Source: RGIG4079 sp045646905
GTDB taxonomy: Bacteria > Bacteroidota > Bacteroidia > Bacteroidales > Muribaculaceae
DNA length: 64,000 nucleotides
NCBI GenBank assembly: GCA_045646905.1
Contig: JAZRLP010000029.1
Location: 124,001-188,000, forward strand
Reading direction: 5' to 3'
In this document: piece by piece, positions 18,874-27,545 of the stretch
How positions within the stretch are numbered: position 1 is the stretch's first letter
How the letters are laid out: every line of letters begins with the position of its first letter
Made by a program: the position numbers and the translations under genes
The notes under the pieces: generated by a model
The model's database searches: none
What the model was told of the DNA's origin: nothing
What the model saw: only the letters and a program-made list of their open reading frames with translations

Positions 18874-21471
18874 TTATTTGATAAATTTAATTGTCTTAAC
18901 ATTACCACCAGTAGTGATTTGTGCAAAATATACACCATTTGCAAGATTAGCTACTGAAATAATAGCATTTGAAGAAGTTGGATAAGCGTTAAGAACTAAA
19001 GCACCTGAAGCGTTATATACATTAACCGATTCAATGCTATTAGTAGCGCTAATACTCAACATTTCGCCGTTGCATGCTGCTTTAATTAAATTGTCTTCAA
19101 CAACTTTTTCAACTCCTACCGCAGGAAGTTCAATATCGTTAATATTGGCAGTTTGTGTTGCGTTATCCCATTGGCTGAATTCAAGATTGTTGAAGTTTAC
19201 AGCACCACTCCAAGCTTGGAAAGGAACAGAATCATCATCAATGTCGGTCCATTCATGTTTCATTAAGAAACTGTCAAATCTCCATGTTGAAATAGTAGTA
19301 GCTTCACCTGTAAAGTGTGCAAATGGATCGTTTTTGATGTCCCATTTTACAAGATTCCAACCACGGAAATCAATAGTTGTTTGAGGATCGGGATATTTCA
19401 ATTCAGAATTGTTAATACGCAACATTGCTGAAATAGCATTGTTTGAACCATCACCATATAACCAGAATGTTAAAATACCTTCAGAGATGTTTCGGTTAGC
19501 ATTAACTCCCGATTGAGTTGGAGTATATTCACGAATTTGCCACACTTCATTAGCAAAGTATTCATCAAAAGAATATGTCATTAATGCTGAACCAGCTGTA
19601 TTTTTGTTAGGAGCAAGTGTGCTTGTTGTAGTCGAGTTCCCTTCATCTGTAAGACCTGATGTTGAACCTGAACCATTAGGAGCCCAGAAACCATCAGCGC
19701 TTGTTAATGGGAATAATACTGTTGAAGATGTTTTTTTGCGATATTCAGAAAGGAAGCGGAAATGGAATTCTTCAGTTTCGTTGCCTGAAAGGTCGGGTAG
19801 ACCACCATTCACAGATACGAGGAAACATTTGTCGGCTGCAATAGTGTCATTAGTGTAGAAATGTATCACAGATTTACCTTGAACTACTGCATGTGTTGCT
19901 GTACCTTCATAGATTTTTCCATCACTATCTTTAAGAGTAATACATTCGCCATGTTTGTCAGCATTCCAAACGATTTCTTCATCATATTCAATGCGGATAG
20001 GAGGCATTTGAGCATACTCAGCAGTTGATTCTTCAGCAGGATATGTTGTAACAACTGTTGGAGCAGTTACGTCAGGTTCTGCAATAGTAATTGAGAGAAC
20101 ATAATTACCACCTTCTACGCCGTCAGCGTCACCATCAAATAATTGGTTTGTTTGAGAGTTTTTAGCAATTGAACCATCAATAGTGATGTCGTAAGTCCAC
20201 ATTGGATCAAGTTTGGTGATGTCGATATTTAATGTGTAATCATTAACCCAACTGAATGAAATATCACCATTATTATTGATTGTGATAGCTTTTTCTACCG
20301 ATTCTCTATCCATATTACGAGAGAATGTAATTGTAACAGGATATATTGGAGAAACGTTGGTTGGGTCTTCTACTGATGTTGCATCAACTTTCGCAGGAGA
20401 TGTGCTTGTTAACTCAACATGTTGAACTGTAACGAAGTCTTTAGTTTCACCTTGTCCACCTTCTTTGATTGTAACTTGAACTATTTTAGATTCAAATCCT
20501 TCAAGTTCAAAGGTAACATCATATGTTTGACCAGCAGTTAAGCCTTCAAAGAAATAAAAACCATTGTGGATGAGGTTCTCATTTTTGGTGTATGTATTGA
20601 ATACAGATTCCCAAGTATCGGTTGTATAAGTTTTACCATCAACAGTAACTTTAACGCCATTAATAGGGGTGCTGTTTTCAGAGTTGCTAATAATACCTGC
20701 TAAGAATGTTTGTTTAGGAACATTCAAACCACGATATTTTAGAATTGATTGGAACCCAGCAAGCGCTTCTAGGCGTTTGTATTCTTTGTTGATGTTGAGT
20801 TGTTGTTGCGCTGCAATTGTATGATATGCGCCTTCACTCAACAATGATGCCATATTAGAACGGCGGTTAACCGATAAATATGGATATTGATTAGCATGAG
20901 TAGTTTCACCGCGCATATAGAAACAACGGTCATACCAGTTGCCTCGTGTGCCAGTACAAGCAAAATCCATCATCATATTGGTGAGGTTAGGGCATAGGAT
21001 TTCACCAAAAGCTTTACCTCCATTTGGAGTTTTTTCTACTTCAACACCATTCTTCATCCACCCACCAAATAGTGTAACTGTTGTGTTATTGTCGGCTGAA
21101 GCATCAGAGTGAATTGAATAATAGAAGTCTGCTCCCCAAGCATTAGCCATATCAGAGCGTTCTTCAAGGCCTACTTCTGTAACTTCATCTTCACGACAAA
21201 GCATAAGGTTTTCGGCTGGCATATCGGTGTAGGTAGTAAGATACTCTTTCATTGTTTGAGATATTGCAAACACTTTTTCTGCTTCAGAATATCCCCATAA
21301 ACCTCTATTCTCTCTCATTGAGTGACCTGGGTCGAGGAATAATTTAAAATCACCCCATCCTGTGATTTCTTTTGCAAGCGTATCGGTATTTTCTTGAGCA
21401 AATGCGGGAAGAGCCATTGCACACATTGCAGCTATTACTGCACTTTTCTTAAATATATTCATTGATTTCAT
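18874..21471 (-). CDS. Secreted N-acetylmuramoyl-L-alanine amidase with T9SS sorting domain
   Basis: An 865-residue exported protein. A signal peptide ends near residue 25 (ALPAFAQ). Residues about 40-230 are an Amidase_3 zinc hydrolase with LDPGHS (H50), a Glu in YSEAEK (63 or 65), IHSDAS (H121) and SEGAYHT (E212), which cuts the amide between N-acetylmuramate and L-alanine. Then come a carboxypeptidase-regulatory-like or Ig domain (about 255-345), two Big_5-like Ig domains with bacterial Ig motifs (about 355-580), a beta-sandwich region, and a C-terminal type A sorting domain (about 795-865: VNVYNASGALVL, LANGVYFAQITTGGNVKTIKFIK). That tail is the signature of type IX secretion cargo, so the enzyme is probably on the cell surface or released. 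It is 8 bases after the propeller gene. Confidence 0.9.
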   Translation of the reverse strand: MKSMNIFKKSAVIAAMCAMALPAFAQENTDTLAKEITGWGDFKLFLDPGHSMRENRGLWGYSEAEKVFAISQTMKEYLTTYTDMPAENLMLCREDEVTEVGLEERSDMANAWGADFYYSIHSDASADNNTTVTLFGGWMKNGVEVEKTPNGGKAFGEILCPNLTNMMMDFACTGTRGNWYDRCFYMRGETTHANQYPYLSVNRRSNMASLLSEGAYHTIAAQQQLNINKEYKRLEALAGFQSILKYRGLNVPKQTFLAGIISNSENSTPINGVKVTVDGKTYTTDTWESVFNTYTKNENLIHNGFYFFEGLTAGQTYDVTFELEGFESKIVQVTIKEGGQGETKDFVTVQHVELTSTSPAKVDATSVEDPTNVSPIYPVTITFSRNMDRESVEKAITINNNGDISFSWVNDYTLNIDITKLDPMWTYDITIDGSIAKNSQTNQLFDGDADGVEGGNYVLSITIAEPDVTAPTVVTTYPAEESTAEYAQMPPIRIEYDEEIVWNADKHGECITLKDSDGKIYEGTATHAVVQGKSVIHFYTNDTIAADKCFLVSVNGGLPDLSGNETEEFHFRFLSEYRKKTSSTVLFPLTSADGFWAPNGSGSTSGLTDEGNSTTTSTLAPNKNTAGSALMTYSFDEYFANEVWQIREYTPTQSGVNANRNISEGILTFWLYGDGSNNAISAMLRINNSELKYPDPQTTIDFRGWNLVKWDIKNDPFAHFTGEATTISTWRFDSFLMKHEWTDIDDDSVPFQAWSGAVNFNNLEFSQWDNATQTANINDIELPAVGVEKVVEDNLIKAACNGEMLSISATNSIESVNVYNASGALVLNAYPTSSNAIISVANLANGVYFAQITTGGNVKTIKFIK

Positions 21472-21479
21472 GGCAGTAA

Positions 21480-22352
21480 TTAATATTTTAGGTTAATAAC
21501 ATAAATTGATGCATCAATAGCATTTTCGAAAGCAACTTTTTTGCCATCGGGTGATACTGATGGAGTAAGAGGAATCAAGTTAGTATTTTCAGTCAATAAA
21601 TACTTTTTCCCGTTGTTGATATTCATTGAATAAATGTCAGATGCGGTAAATTGTGAACCATCATCAGTAACAATAGTGAATATTATTGATTCATTGTCGG
21701 CTAACCATTGAGGGTTAGAACCTTTTCCTAATGATTTTAGATTAGAGCCATCGCTATCACATACCCACATCCCTTTACCTGGAATTTGGAATGCAACCAT
21801 TGAACCATCGGTTGACAATGCTGGATTTATTACAATTTTACCTTTAAATTCATTTAAAGATGAAATCAACTCGGTAGCTTTTGCTGGATTGCTAACCATA
21901 ATTTCATAAACACTAGAACTAACAAGTGTGGGCTTAATCTCAAGTGATTTCCATGTGGGAACACCTTCAATGTCGCGAGTTTTTTCAATAAGAGTTTTTT
22001 CGTTGCCATTTTTTATGTTCCAAGCCTTTACAGCATGAAGCACGCGATTGTTTTCAACGATATTGGTACGACCTAGGATTTGTGTACCATCAGCACTCCA
22101 TTTCATTTTGTAACCTGCACCCGATTCAGTTGTGATGCTTTTTAGGTTTGAACCATCGGCGTTTGCAACTAAAATACCAGTGTAGTTATCAGTAGTCACT
22201 GCTATTTGACTACCATCAGGCGACCATACAGGTGCCATTAAGCCTACAGAATGTTCAATAAGTTTCTGTGGCTCACTTGCGGAGCGTGGTTGTGCCAATA
22301 GGCTGGCCCCACATAAGCAAAGTGTAATTGCTAATACAAAATTGCGTTTCAT
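21480..22352 (-). CDS. TolB-like beta-propeller (PD40 repeat) protein
   Basis: A 290-residue periplasmic protein with signal peptide (residues 1-20, ending SLLAQ). Repeated blades carry the PD40 pattern, for example APVWSPDGSQIAV, KMKWSADGTQILG, NPALSTDGSMVAFQ and TPSVSPDGKKVAFEN, typical of TolB-type propellers. Five to six blades can be counted, short for a closed six-blade ring. The gene is immediately upstream of the T9SS amidase with an 8-base gap, suggesting joint expression and possibly a role in folding, binding or regulating the amidase. This is not TolB of the Tol-Pal system, which has an extra N-terminal domain. Confidence 0.8.
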   Translation of the reverse strand: MKRNFVLAITLCLCGASLLAQPRSASEPQKLIEHSVGLMAPVWSPDGSQIAVTTDNYTGILVANADGSNLKSITTESGAGYKMKWSADGTQILGRTNIVENNRVLHAVKAWNIKNGNEKTLIEKTRDIEGVPTWKSLEIKPTLVSSSVYEIMVSNPAKATELISSLNEFKGKIVINPALSTDGSMVAFQIPGKGMWVCDSDGSNLKSLGKGSNPQWLADNESIIFTIVTDDGSQFTASDIYSMNINNGKKYLLTENTNLIPLTPSVSPDGKKVAFENAIDASIYVINLKY

Positions 22353-22514
22353 AAGGTAATTTTGTGATTTTGGGTTAGTAAAATTAATAATTAAAACTTT
22401 ATCAAATTTAATATTTATTTCTCAATGTTATAATCTACAAGCAACTTTTTAACGATATTTAATTAATCTGAGGCGTCTGAATCTCCAGCTTAATTTAACT
22501 GATTTAAACTTACT

Positions 22515-24098
22515 CTATTTAAATATAATAGCATATTGCTCAAGTAAATTTTTAAATTGCGTATCATTGCGAATTGGAGCTACATTAACTATGGCGTCAC
22601 TATCAAATGCCCATTGAAAATAATTAGCATATCCTTTTTGTAGCGATGATTTCATGCATTTAAATGCTTTTTCTTTTTCTCCTGCTTGTGCGAATAAGCA
22701 TGTAGCATAATAATTAATTAGCCCATCGTTATCAGTGTTGTTGGCAAGGATGTTTTCTATCCAATTAATAGCTTCATCTTTTTTATTGTTAGCAAGATGT
22801 GCAAATCCTTTTAGTGATTTTACATCATATATATCATATTCCATATCAGAAACTCTTTCATAAATGGAAAAAGCTTCTTGTTTAAGATTGAGATGTTTCT
22901 CAAGGAGTTGAGCACGAAGGATGAAATAATAAGGATTATTAGATTCGTTGAGTGTGGCCTCTCCAAATAAAATTATCGCTTGCTCATAATCGCATAGGTC
23001 GCTTAAGCATAGCCCTTTAGCAACGATTGCTTTAGTTGAATTAGGATCTTTAGATAATGCTTTGTCACAACATTCAAGAGCTTCGGCCGATCGTCCTAAT
23101 GCGCGCAGTATATTTGCTTTAATTACATAATATTCACTGTTCTCATCTGATGTGTTAATCGCGTAGTTGATATTATAGATAGCCTCCTCGTATTCGCCTA
23201 ATGCGTATTGGCAACTTGCTATTTCTTTATATATGCCATGGTAATTATACAAATTTTCATTTGCGATTTTCTTAAAATCGTCTAAAGCTGAAACATAGTT
23301 AAAATGAGCTTCAGCAATAATTCCTCTAATGTAATAATACATTCCCACTTTAGGCGCTTGACGTATAGCATTGCTTAATCCTGTAATTACTGCACTATAA
23401 TCGGCATTTCCCATCTCGACCAATTCATGTAATACTTTGGGGTTGTCTTTGCCTGTACTTAATGCTAAAATCAAATCATCTACTGCACCAGTATTGTTCC
23501 CCATCATTTTTCGCACTGATGCACGACGAATGTATACTTCGGGGTCGGAAGGCGATAATGCAACAGCATTGTCGGCATATTCATTAGCTTGACCAAGATT
23601 TTTTTCAATAACAGCGATACGAGAGAGACCGATATGAGCCTCAATGCTTCGAGGATTGATATTTAACATGCGTTGATAATCGGCTTTGGCATTGTCATAT
23701 TGTTTTAAAGAATATTCGGCGTTTGCTTTGCGATATATGACAGAATATGATGTTGGGTCTATTGAATAAGCTTCATTTAAGTCGGCTAGTGCTTTGTCAT
23801 AATTATTAGTCATTTCATATATGCTTGCGCGCATACACAACGATTGAAATTTCATATCAACTTCACTCGCTGGGATATATTTTAGTGCATTGTTTATGTC
23901 ACTCAATGCTTTGGGGTAGTAATCGTGGTTATAATATTCGTTGGCTCTCTTAAAGTATGTTTCGTAATCGTGAGGGTCTTCATCGAGTTGTTGTTGATAA
24001 ACTTTCATCATTGCTTTTGTGATAGGATTTTCTAACCCATCTTGTGCACTTACACTAATACTTATGAGTATTGAGACAAATAATGCTAAAAATTTCAT
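22515..24098 (-). CDS. Periplasmic TPR-repeat protein
   Basis: A 527-residue protein with an N-terminal signal peptide (residues 1-18, ending SVSAQ). Almost the whole mature chain is tetratricopeptide repeats, at least ten, such as AYFKRANEYYNHDYYPKALSDINNA-like units and PEVYIRRASVRKMMGNNTGA. TPR solenoids bind proteins; no catalytic domain is present. It starts 16 bases after the rsmE stop and probably belongs to the same transcript. A 160-base gap without a clear terminator or promoter separates it from the downstream propeller gene. Confidence 0.8.
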   Translation of the reverse strand: MKFLALFVSILISISVSAQDGLENPITKAMMKVYQQQLDEDPHDYETYFKRANEYYNHDYYPKALSDINNALKYIPASEVDMKFQSLCMRASIYEMTNNYDKALADLNEAYSIDPTSYSVIYRKANAEYSLKQYDNAKADYQRMLNINPRSIEAHIGLSRIAVIEKNLGQANEYADNAVALSPSDPEVYIRRASVRKMMGNNTGAVDDLILALSTGKDNPKVLHELVEMGNADYSAVITGLSNAIRQAPKVGMYYYIRGIIAEAHFNYVSALDDFKKIANENLYNYHGIYKEIASCQYALGEYEEAIYNINYAINTSDENSEYYVIKANILRALGRSAEALECCDKALSKDPNSTKAIVAKGLCLSDLCDYEQAIILFGEATLNESNNPYYFILRAQLLEKHLNLKQEAFSIYERVSDMEYDIYDVKSLKGFAHLANNKKDEAINWIENILANNTDNDGLINYYATCLFAQAGEKEKAFKCMKSSLQKGYANYFQWAFDSDAIVNVAPIRNDTQFKNLLEQYAIIFK

Positions 24099-24114
24099 AT
24101 ATTGGAAATAGAAG

Positions 24115-24822
24115 TTATTTGAGTTGGTTAATTATATGACAAGTATTGCAAGCAACTAATGCTGCAGTTTCAGTGCGAAGTCGATTATCGCCTAAACTTA
24201 TCGGTTTAAATCCATTTTCAAGCGCTAATTTAATCTCATCTTGAGAGAAGTCACCTTCGGGTCCGATAAGTATAATAGTATCTTTATCGGCTACATATTC
24301 TTTACTAAATAGTAGTCGAGGGATTGATTGATCACAATAAGCAATGAATTTTTGAGTAGCATTACATTCGCAAATGACTTTATTTATATTAGTCATTTGT
24401 TGTATTGTAGGTAATACTGTTTTTAAAGATTGTTTCATTGCCGATATTGCAATTTTTTCTAAACGTTCAGTTTTTATTTCTTTCCGTTCGGAATATCGGC
24501 AGAGTAATGGAATAATTTGATTAACACCAACCTCTGTTAATTTCTCTACAAGCCATTCCATTCGATCCATGTGTTTAGTAGGGGCAACAGCGATTGTGAT
24601 ATTATTTATCCAAGAAAGGGGGATGTATTGTTTGTTTATAATTTCAACTTGAGTGCGTTTTTGATGAGCATCAAGTATTTTGCATTCGTAACGACAACCT
24701 TTCCCATCAATAACCTCAATCAAATCTCCCGATTTCATGCGCAAAACTCTCACGCAATGTTGAGAATCACTTTCGGGTAATATGGGATTTTTTTCTATGT
24801 TGGGAGCATAGAACTGTATCAT
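24115..24822 (-). CDS. rsmE: 16S rRNA (uracil1498-N3)-methyltransferase
   Basis: RsmE methylates U1498 of 16S rRNA using S-adenosylmethionine. The 235-residue SPOUT protein has an N-terminal PUA-like domain (HCVRVLRMKSGDLIEV, DGKG) and the C-terminal knotted SAM site IGPEGDFSQDE plus LGDNRLRTETAA, both strongly conserved. Its start overlaps the stop of the upstream nuclease-type gene by four bases (ATGA), so translation is coupled. Confidence 0.95.
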   Translation of the reverse strand: MIQFYAPNIEKNPILPESDSQHCVRVLRMKSGDLIEVIDGKGCRYECKILDAHQKRTQVEIINKQYIPLSWINNITIAVAPTKHMDRMEWLVEKLTEVGVNQIIPLLCRYSERKEIKTERLEKIAISAMKQSLKTVLPTIQQMTNINKVICECNATQKFIAYCDQSIPRLLFSKEYVADKDTIILIGPEGDFSQDEIKLALENGFKPISLGDNRLRTETAALVACNTCHIINQLK

Positions 24823-25409
24823 ATTGCTTCTTTTTTTTGTTTTATTATTTTACTTATGTGAGCAGCTTGCTCATATTCTTCTAAATCGATATGTTTATTT
24901 AGCATTCTTTCTAATTCTTCTATTGCTAAATTTTCTAATTTGATTTCATTATCGTGTTTGGAGTCTTTTTCTAAAGAATATGAGTTTTCGCCAGTAACCT
25001 CCATAATAAACCCAGTTTCATCAATAATTTCTCGGGTTGTAAATATTGGTGCTTTTGTTCTTATCGCTAATGCAACGGCATCGGATGTGCGCGCATCTAT
25101 TACAATTTGGCGATCGCCACCGTTGAAAGTTAATTCAGAATAGAATATTCCATCCTCAAACTTGTAGATGAAAATTTCGGTTAATTTTATACCAAAAGCT
25201 TGTGATATATTTGTTATTAAATCATGAGTTAATGGACGGGGCATATTTATTTTTTCCATTTTAATGGCAATGGATTGTGCCTCAGACGCTCCGATTACAA
25301 TTGGTATATGGTACAGCCCATTTTCTTCAGCGAGAATTAAGGCATAGGCACCTGACCGTATTTGGCTATACGATATCCCTACAATTTTTAATTTAACCTT
25401 ATTCTCCAT
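24819..25409 (-). CDS. Bifunctional nuclease family (DUF151) protein with UVR motif
   Basis: A 196-residue cytosolic protein. Residues about 1-130 form the BFN/DUF151 domain (LPIVIGASEAQSI-like core, MPRPLTHDL, VIDARTSDAVALAIR). Members have been described with nuclease activity or stress roles, and the function in Bacteroidota is not established. The end carries a UVR-type helix pair (EELERMLNKHIDLEEYEQAA), as in UvrB/UvrC contacts. It sits 6 bases after mnmA and overlaps rsmE. Confidence 0.85.
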   Translation of the reverse strand: MENKVKLKIVGISYSQIRSGAYALILAEENGLYHIPIVIGASEAQSIAIKMEKINMPRPLTHDLITNISQAFGIKLTEIFIYKFEDGIFYSELTFNGGDRQIVIDARTSDAVALAIRTKAPIFTTREIIDETGFIMEVTGENSYSLEKDSKHDNEIKLENLAIEELERMLNKHIDLEEYEQAAHISKIIKQKKEAI

Positions 25410-25415
25410 ATTTGA

Positions 25416-26492
25416 TTATTTAAGATTTTGTCCAGTAATAATACCACTGCCGTAGCACAATTGCTTGTTCTTATCATAAATAACTGCAAATTGTCCTGGT
25501 GCAATACCTTGTACTTTTTCTTCAGATTCAATTAAATATTCCATGTTGCCAAGGTGGGTCAAGCGTGCGGGGATGAAATTAGGCATATGGCGATTTTTAA
25601 AAGTAATTTCTACACTATTACAATTTTCTTCCCACGGATTCCCCGAGATAAAGTGCATTTCATCAAGGTGGAGAGTTTTGCCATATTGTTTTTCTGTATC
25701 ATATCCGTTGCTTACATATATCACATTGTCGTGTATATTTTTTTTCACAACATACCATGGACCACCGCTTAGCCCTAAACCTTTGCGCTGACCAATAGTA
25801 TGGAACCAAAATCCTTTATGTTCACCAAGTTTCTTCCCAGTTTCTAATTCTATAATTGCACCCTTCTTTTCGCCAAGATGACGGCGAATGAAATCATTAT
25901 AGTTTATTTTTCCCAAGAAGCAAATGCCTTGACTGTCTTTGCGATATGCATTTGGCATCTGTGTCCTAATAGCTATTTCACGCACTTCGGCTTTAGGTAT
26001 TCTACCAATTGGGAACATTAAATGACATAACTGATCATAATCAATTCGAGCCAAAAAGTCTGTTTGGTCTTTAACAGGGTCAACAGCAGTAGATAGGTAG
26101 GTTGTGTCACCTATAATTGTTGTCGATGCATAGTGACCTGTTGCTGTTTTATCAAACTCATGCCCCCATCGTTTCTCAAAGTAACCAAATTTTATCATTT
26201 TGTTACACATTATATCTGGGTTTGGAGTTAAACCTTGTCGAACTGTGCGAAGAGCATACTCCATAACATTTTCCCAATATTCTTCATGAAGAGAAACGAC
26301 ATCAAAAGGTAAGTTATATTTGCGTGCAATATAACTACACATTTCTATATCTTCTTCGGCCGAGCAATCCCCCTCACCAGTATCAAGTCCTATGCGAATA
26401 TAAAATAGATGGAGGTCGTGGCCTTCTTCAAGTAATCGGTGTACACTAACGGCACTATCTACACCTCCTGAAATTAATGCAGCTACTTTCAT
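25416..26492 (-). CDS. mnmA: tRNA-specific 2-thiouridylase
   Basis: MnmA thiolates U34 of the wobble position in Lys, Glu and Gln tRNAs. The 358-residue enzyme has the PP-loop SGGVDS (residues 8-13) for ATP, a catalytic Cys96 in NPDIMCNKMIKFG, and Cys191 in DSQGICFLG; both cysteines needed for persulfide transfer are present. The C-terminal beta-barrel contains FHTIGQRKGLG and APGQFAV. It starts one base after the stop of the DUF5106 gene and is followed after 6 bases by the DUF151 gene. Confidence 0.96.
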   Translation of the reverse strand: MKVAALISGGVDSAVSVHRLLEEGHDLHLFYIRIGLDTGEGDCSAEEDIEMCSYIARKYNLPFDVVSLHEEYWENVMEYALRTVRQGLTPNPDIMCNKMIKFGYFEKRWGHEFDKTATGHYASTTIIGDTTYLSTAVDPVKDQTDFLARIDYDQLCHLMFPIGRIPKAEVREIAIRTQMPNAYRKDSQGICFLGKINYNDFIRRHLGEKKGAIIELETGKKLGEHKGFWFHTIGQRKGLGLSGGPWYVVKKNIHDNVIYVSNGYDTEKQYGKTLHLDEMHFISGNPWEENCNSVEITFKNRHMPNFIPARLTHLGNMEYLIESEEKVQGIAPGQFAVIYDKNKQLCYGSGIITGQNLK

Positions 26493-26493
26493 T

Positions 26494-27372
26494 TTATTGT
26501 AAATTTATATTGCCTACAACGCTAATGATTCCTTCAACATTAAGGTTCTTGGCAATGATAGTATGTTTGTCATCAAGTTGATATATAGTTGGCGATGTTC
26601 TCATATCAAACATATCATATATATCTTCATTAGCTCCAATTATCCAGTTATTTGGATATGATTCTACTTCGGTTTCCCATTCTTTAGATGGTTCACCAGG
26701 GTATATAGTGACAATTTTTATGACACCATTATCAATCAATTTATTTAGGTTAATATTTGTGGCTAATCTAACCTTTGCCAATTGGCAATCGGCACATTCA
26801 ATATCATTAAAAAATAGTATAATGGCAGGTGCATTAACTGAATCAAATTCTACTTTTTCGCCTTTGGGTGTGGTAAATGTAAAGTTAGGTAATTTAGATC
26901 CTACCATAGAATTAGTTAAAACCGTTGAGTGATGTTTATATCTTGCTTTTTCTGCCTTTGAGAGCTTTTTTGTGTTAATTACAGCGTTTGCAAAATATAA
27001 ATATAATTCATCACTCCAAAACATAGCACTATCACCATACAAAGTTTCTTCAGCAATCTCTCCAAGAGTTAGCATATTATTGGGTATCTTTTGTACTGTT
27101 TTGATTAAATTATTTATAGATGAGATCGTTGTATCTTTTGCAGCAAATTGCATATATGTTATATAATCGCGAAATGCTTTAGTCATTTTGTCACGAGAAG
27201 AAAAAGCCGATTTTAAATTGCATTTATCCCAAAAATGTTCTACTACATAATTAGCTCGCTGAGAAAGTGTGGTTAAATTTTCGGGTGCTTGAGGATATTG
27301 AAAAAATATATCATCGGCATATATAGGCAAAGTGGCGATTATAAATAATAAAGAAATTATAATTTTTTTCAT
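26494..27372 (-). CDS. DUF5106/thioredoxin-fold periplasmic protein
   Basis: A 292-residue protein with signal peptide (residues 1-19, LPIYA). The N-terminal half is the helical DUF5106-like domain found in Bacteroidales thiol-disulfide proteins. From about residue 155 a thioredoxin/TlpA-like fold begins (KLPNFTFTTPKGEKVEFDS), with FFNDIECADCQLAK holding a CADC active site, and the cis-Pro region TSPTIYQL. It probably acts as a periplasmic thiol oxidoreductase. It is the first gene of the mnmA run. Confidence 0.8.
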   Translation of the reverse strand: MKKIIISLLFIIATLPIYADDIFFQYPQAPENLTTLSQRANYVVEHFWDKCNLKSAFSSRDKMTKAFRDYITYMQFAAKDTTISSINNLIKTVQKIPNNMLTLGEIAEETLYGDSAMFWSDELYLYFANAVINTKKLSKAEKARYKHHSTVLTNSMVGSKLPNFTFTTPKGEKVEFDSVNAPAIILFFNDIECADCQLAKVRLATNINLNKLIDNGVIKIVTIYPGEPSKEWETEVESYPNNWIIGANEDIYDMFDMRTSPTIYQLDDKHTIIAKNLNVEGIISVVGNINLQ

Positions 27373-27402
27373 AATTATTAATTTGGCATATTGTTTGCAC
27401 TA

Positions 27403-27410
27403 CAAAGTTA
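27403..27410 (-). promoter_or_regulatory. Promoter -7 box for the DUF5106-mnmA run
   Basis: TAACTTTG read on the minus strand matches TAnnTTTG and is 30 bases upstream of the ATG at 27372. The position of a -33 element falls within the heptamer repeats at 27418-27450, where no TTTG is seen. Confidence 0.5.
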
Positions 27411-27417
27411 AAGAAAA

Positions 27418-27450
27418 GAATTGAGAATTGAGAATTGAGAATTGAGAATT
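27418..27450. repeat. Heptamer tandem repeat in a divergent promoter region
   Basis: Four perfect copies of GAATTGA (27418-27445) plus a partial fifth, GAATT. The array lies between the mnmA-run promoter box and the clpB start, in non-coding DNA. Confidence 0.9.
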
Positions 27451-27545
27451 TATTGGATACTCTTAAAAATAAACATACTTTAATTAAATTAAATGACCTT
27501 TTTACAATCTATGTTGTTATAATAATTAATTAAAACATTTGTCTT

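Noticed and set aside
22353..22514. Possible small RNA or terminator between TPR and propeller genes
   Set aside because: Only a weak imperfect pairing (CTGGAG with CCTCAG) is visible, with no T tract and no clear promoter.
27451..27545. Heat-shock operator upstream of clpB
   Set aside because: No CIRCE inverted repeat or recognisable sigma-32-type promoter was found in the leader.
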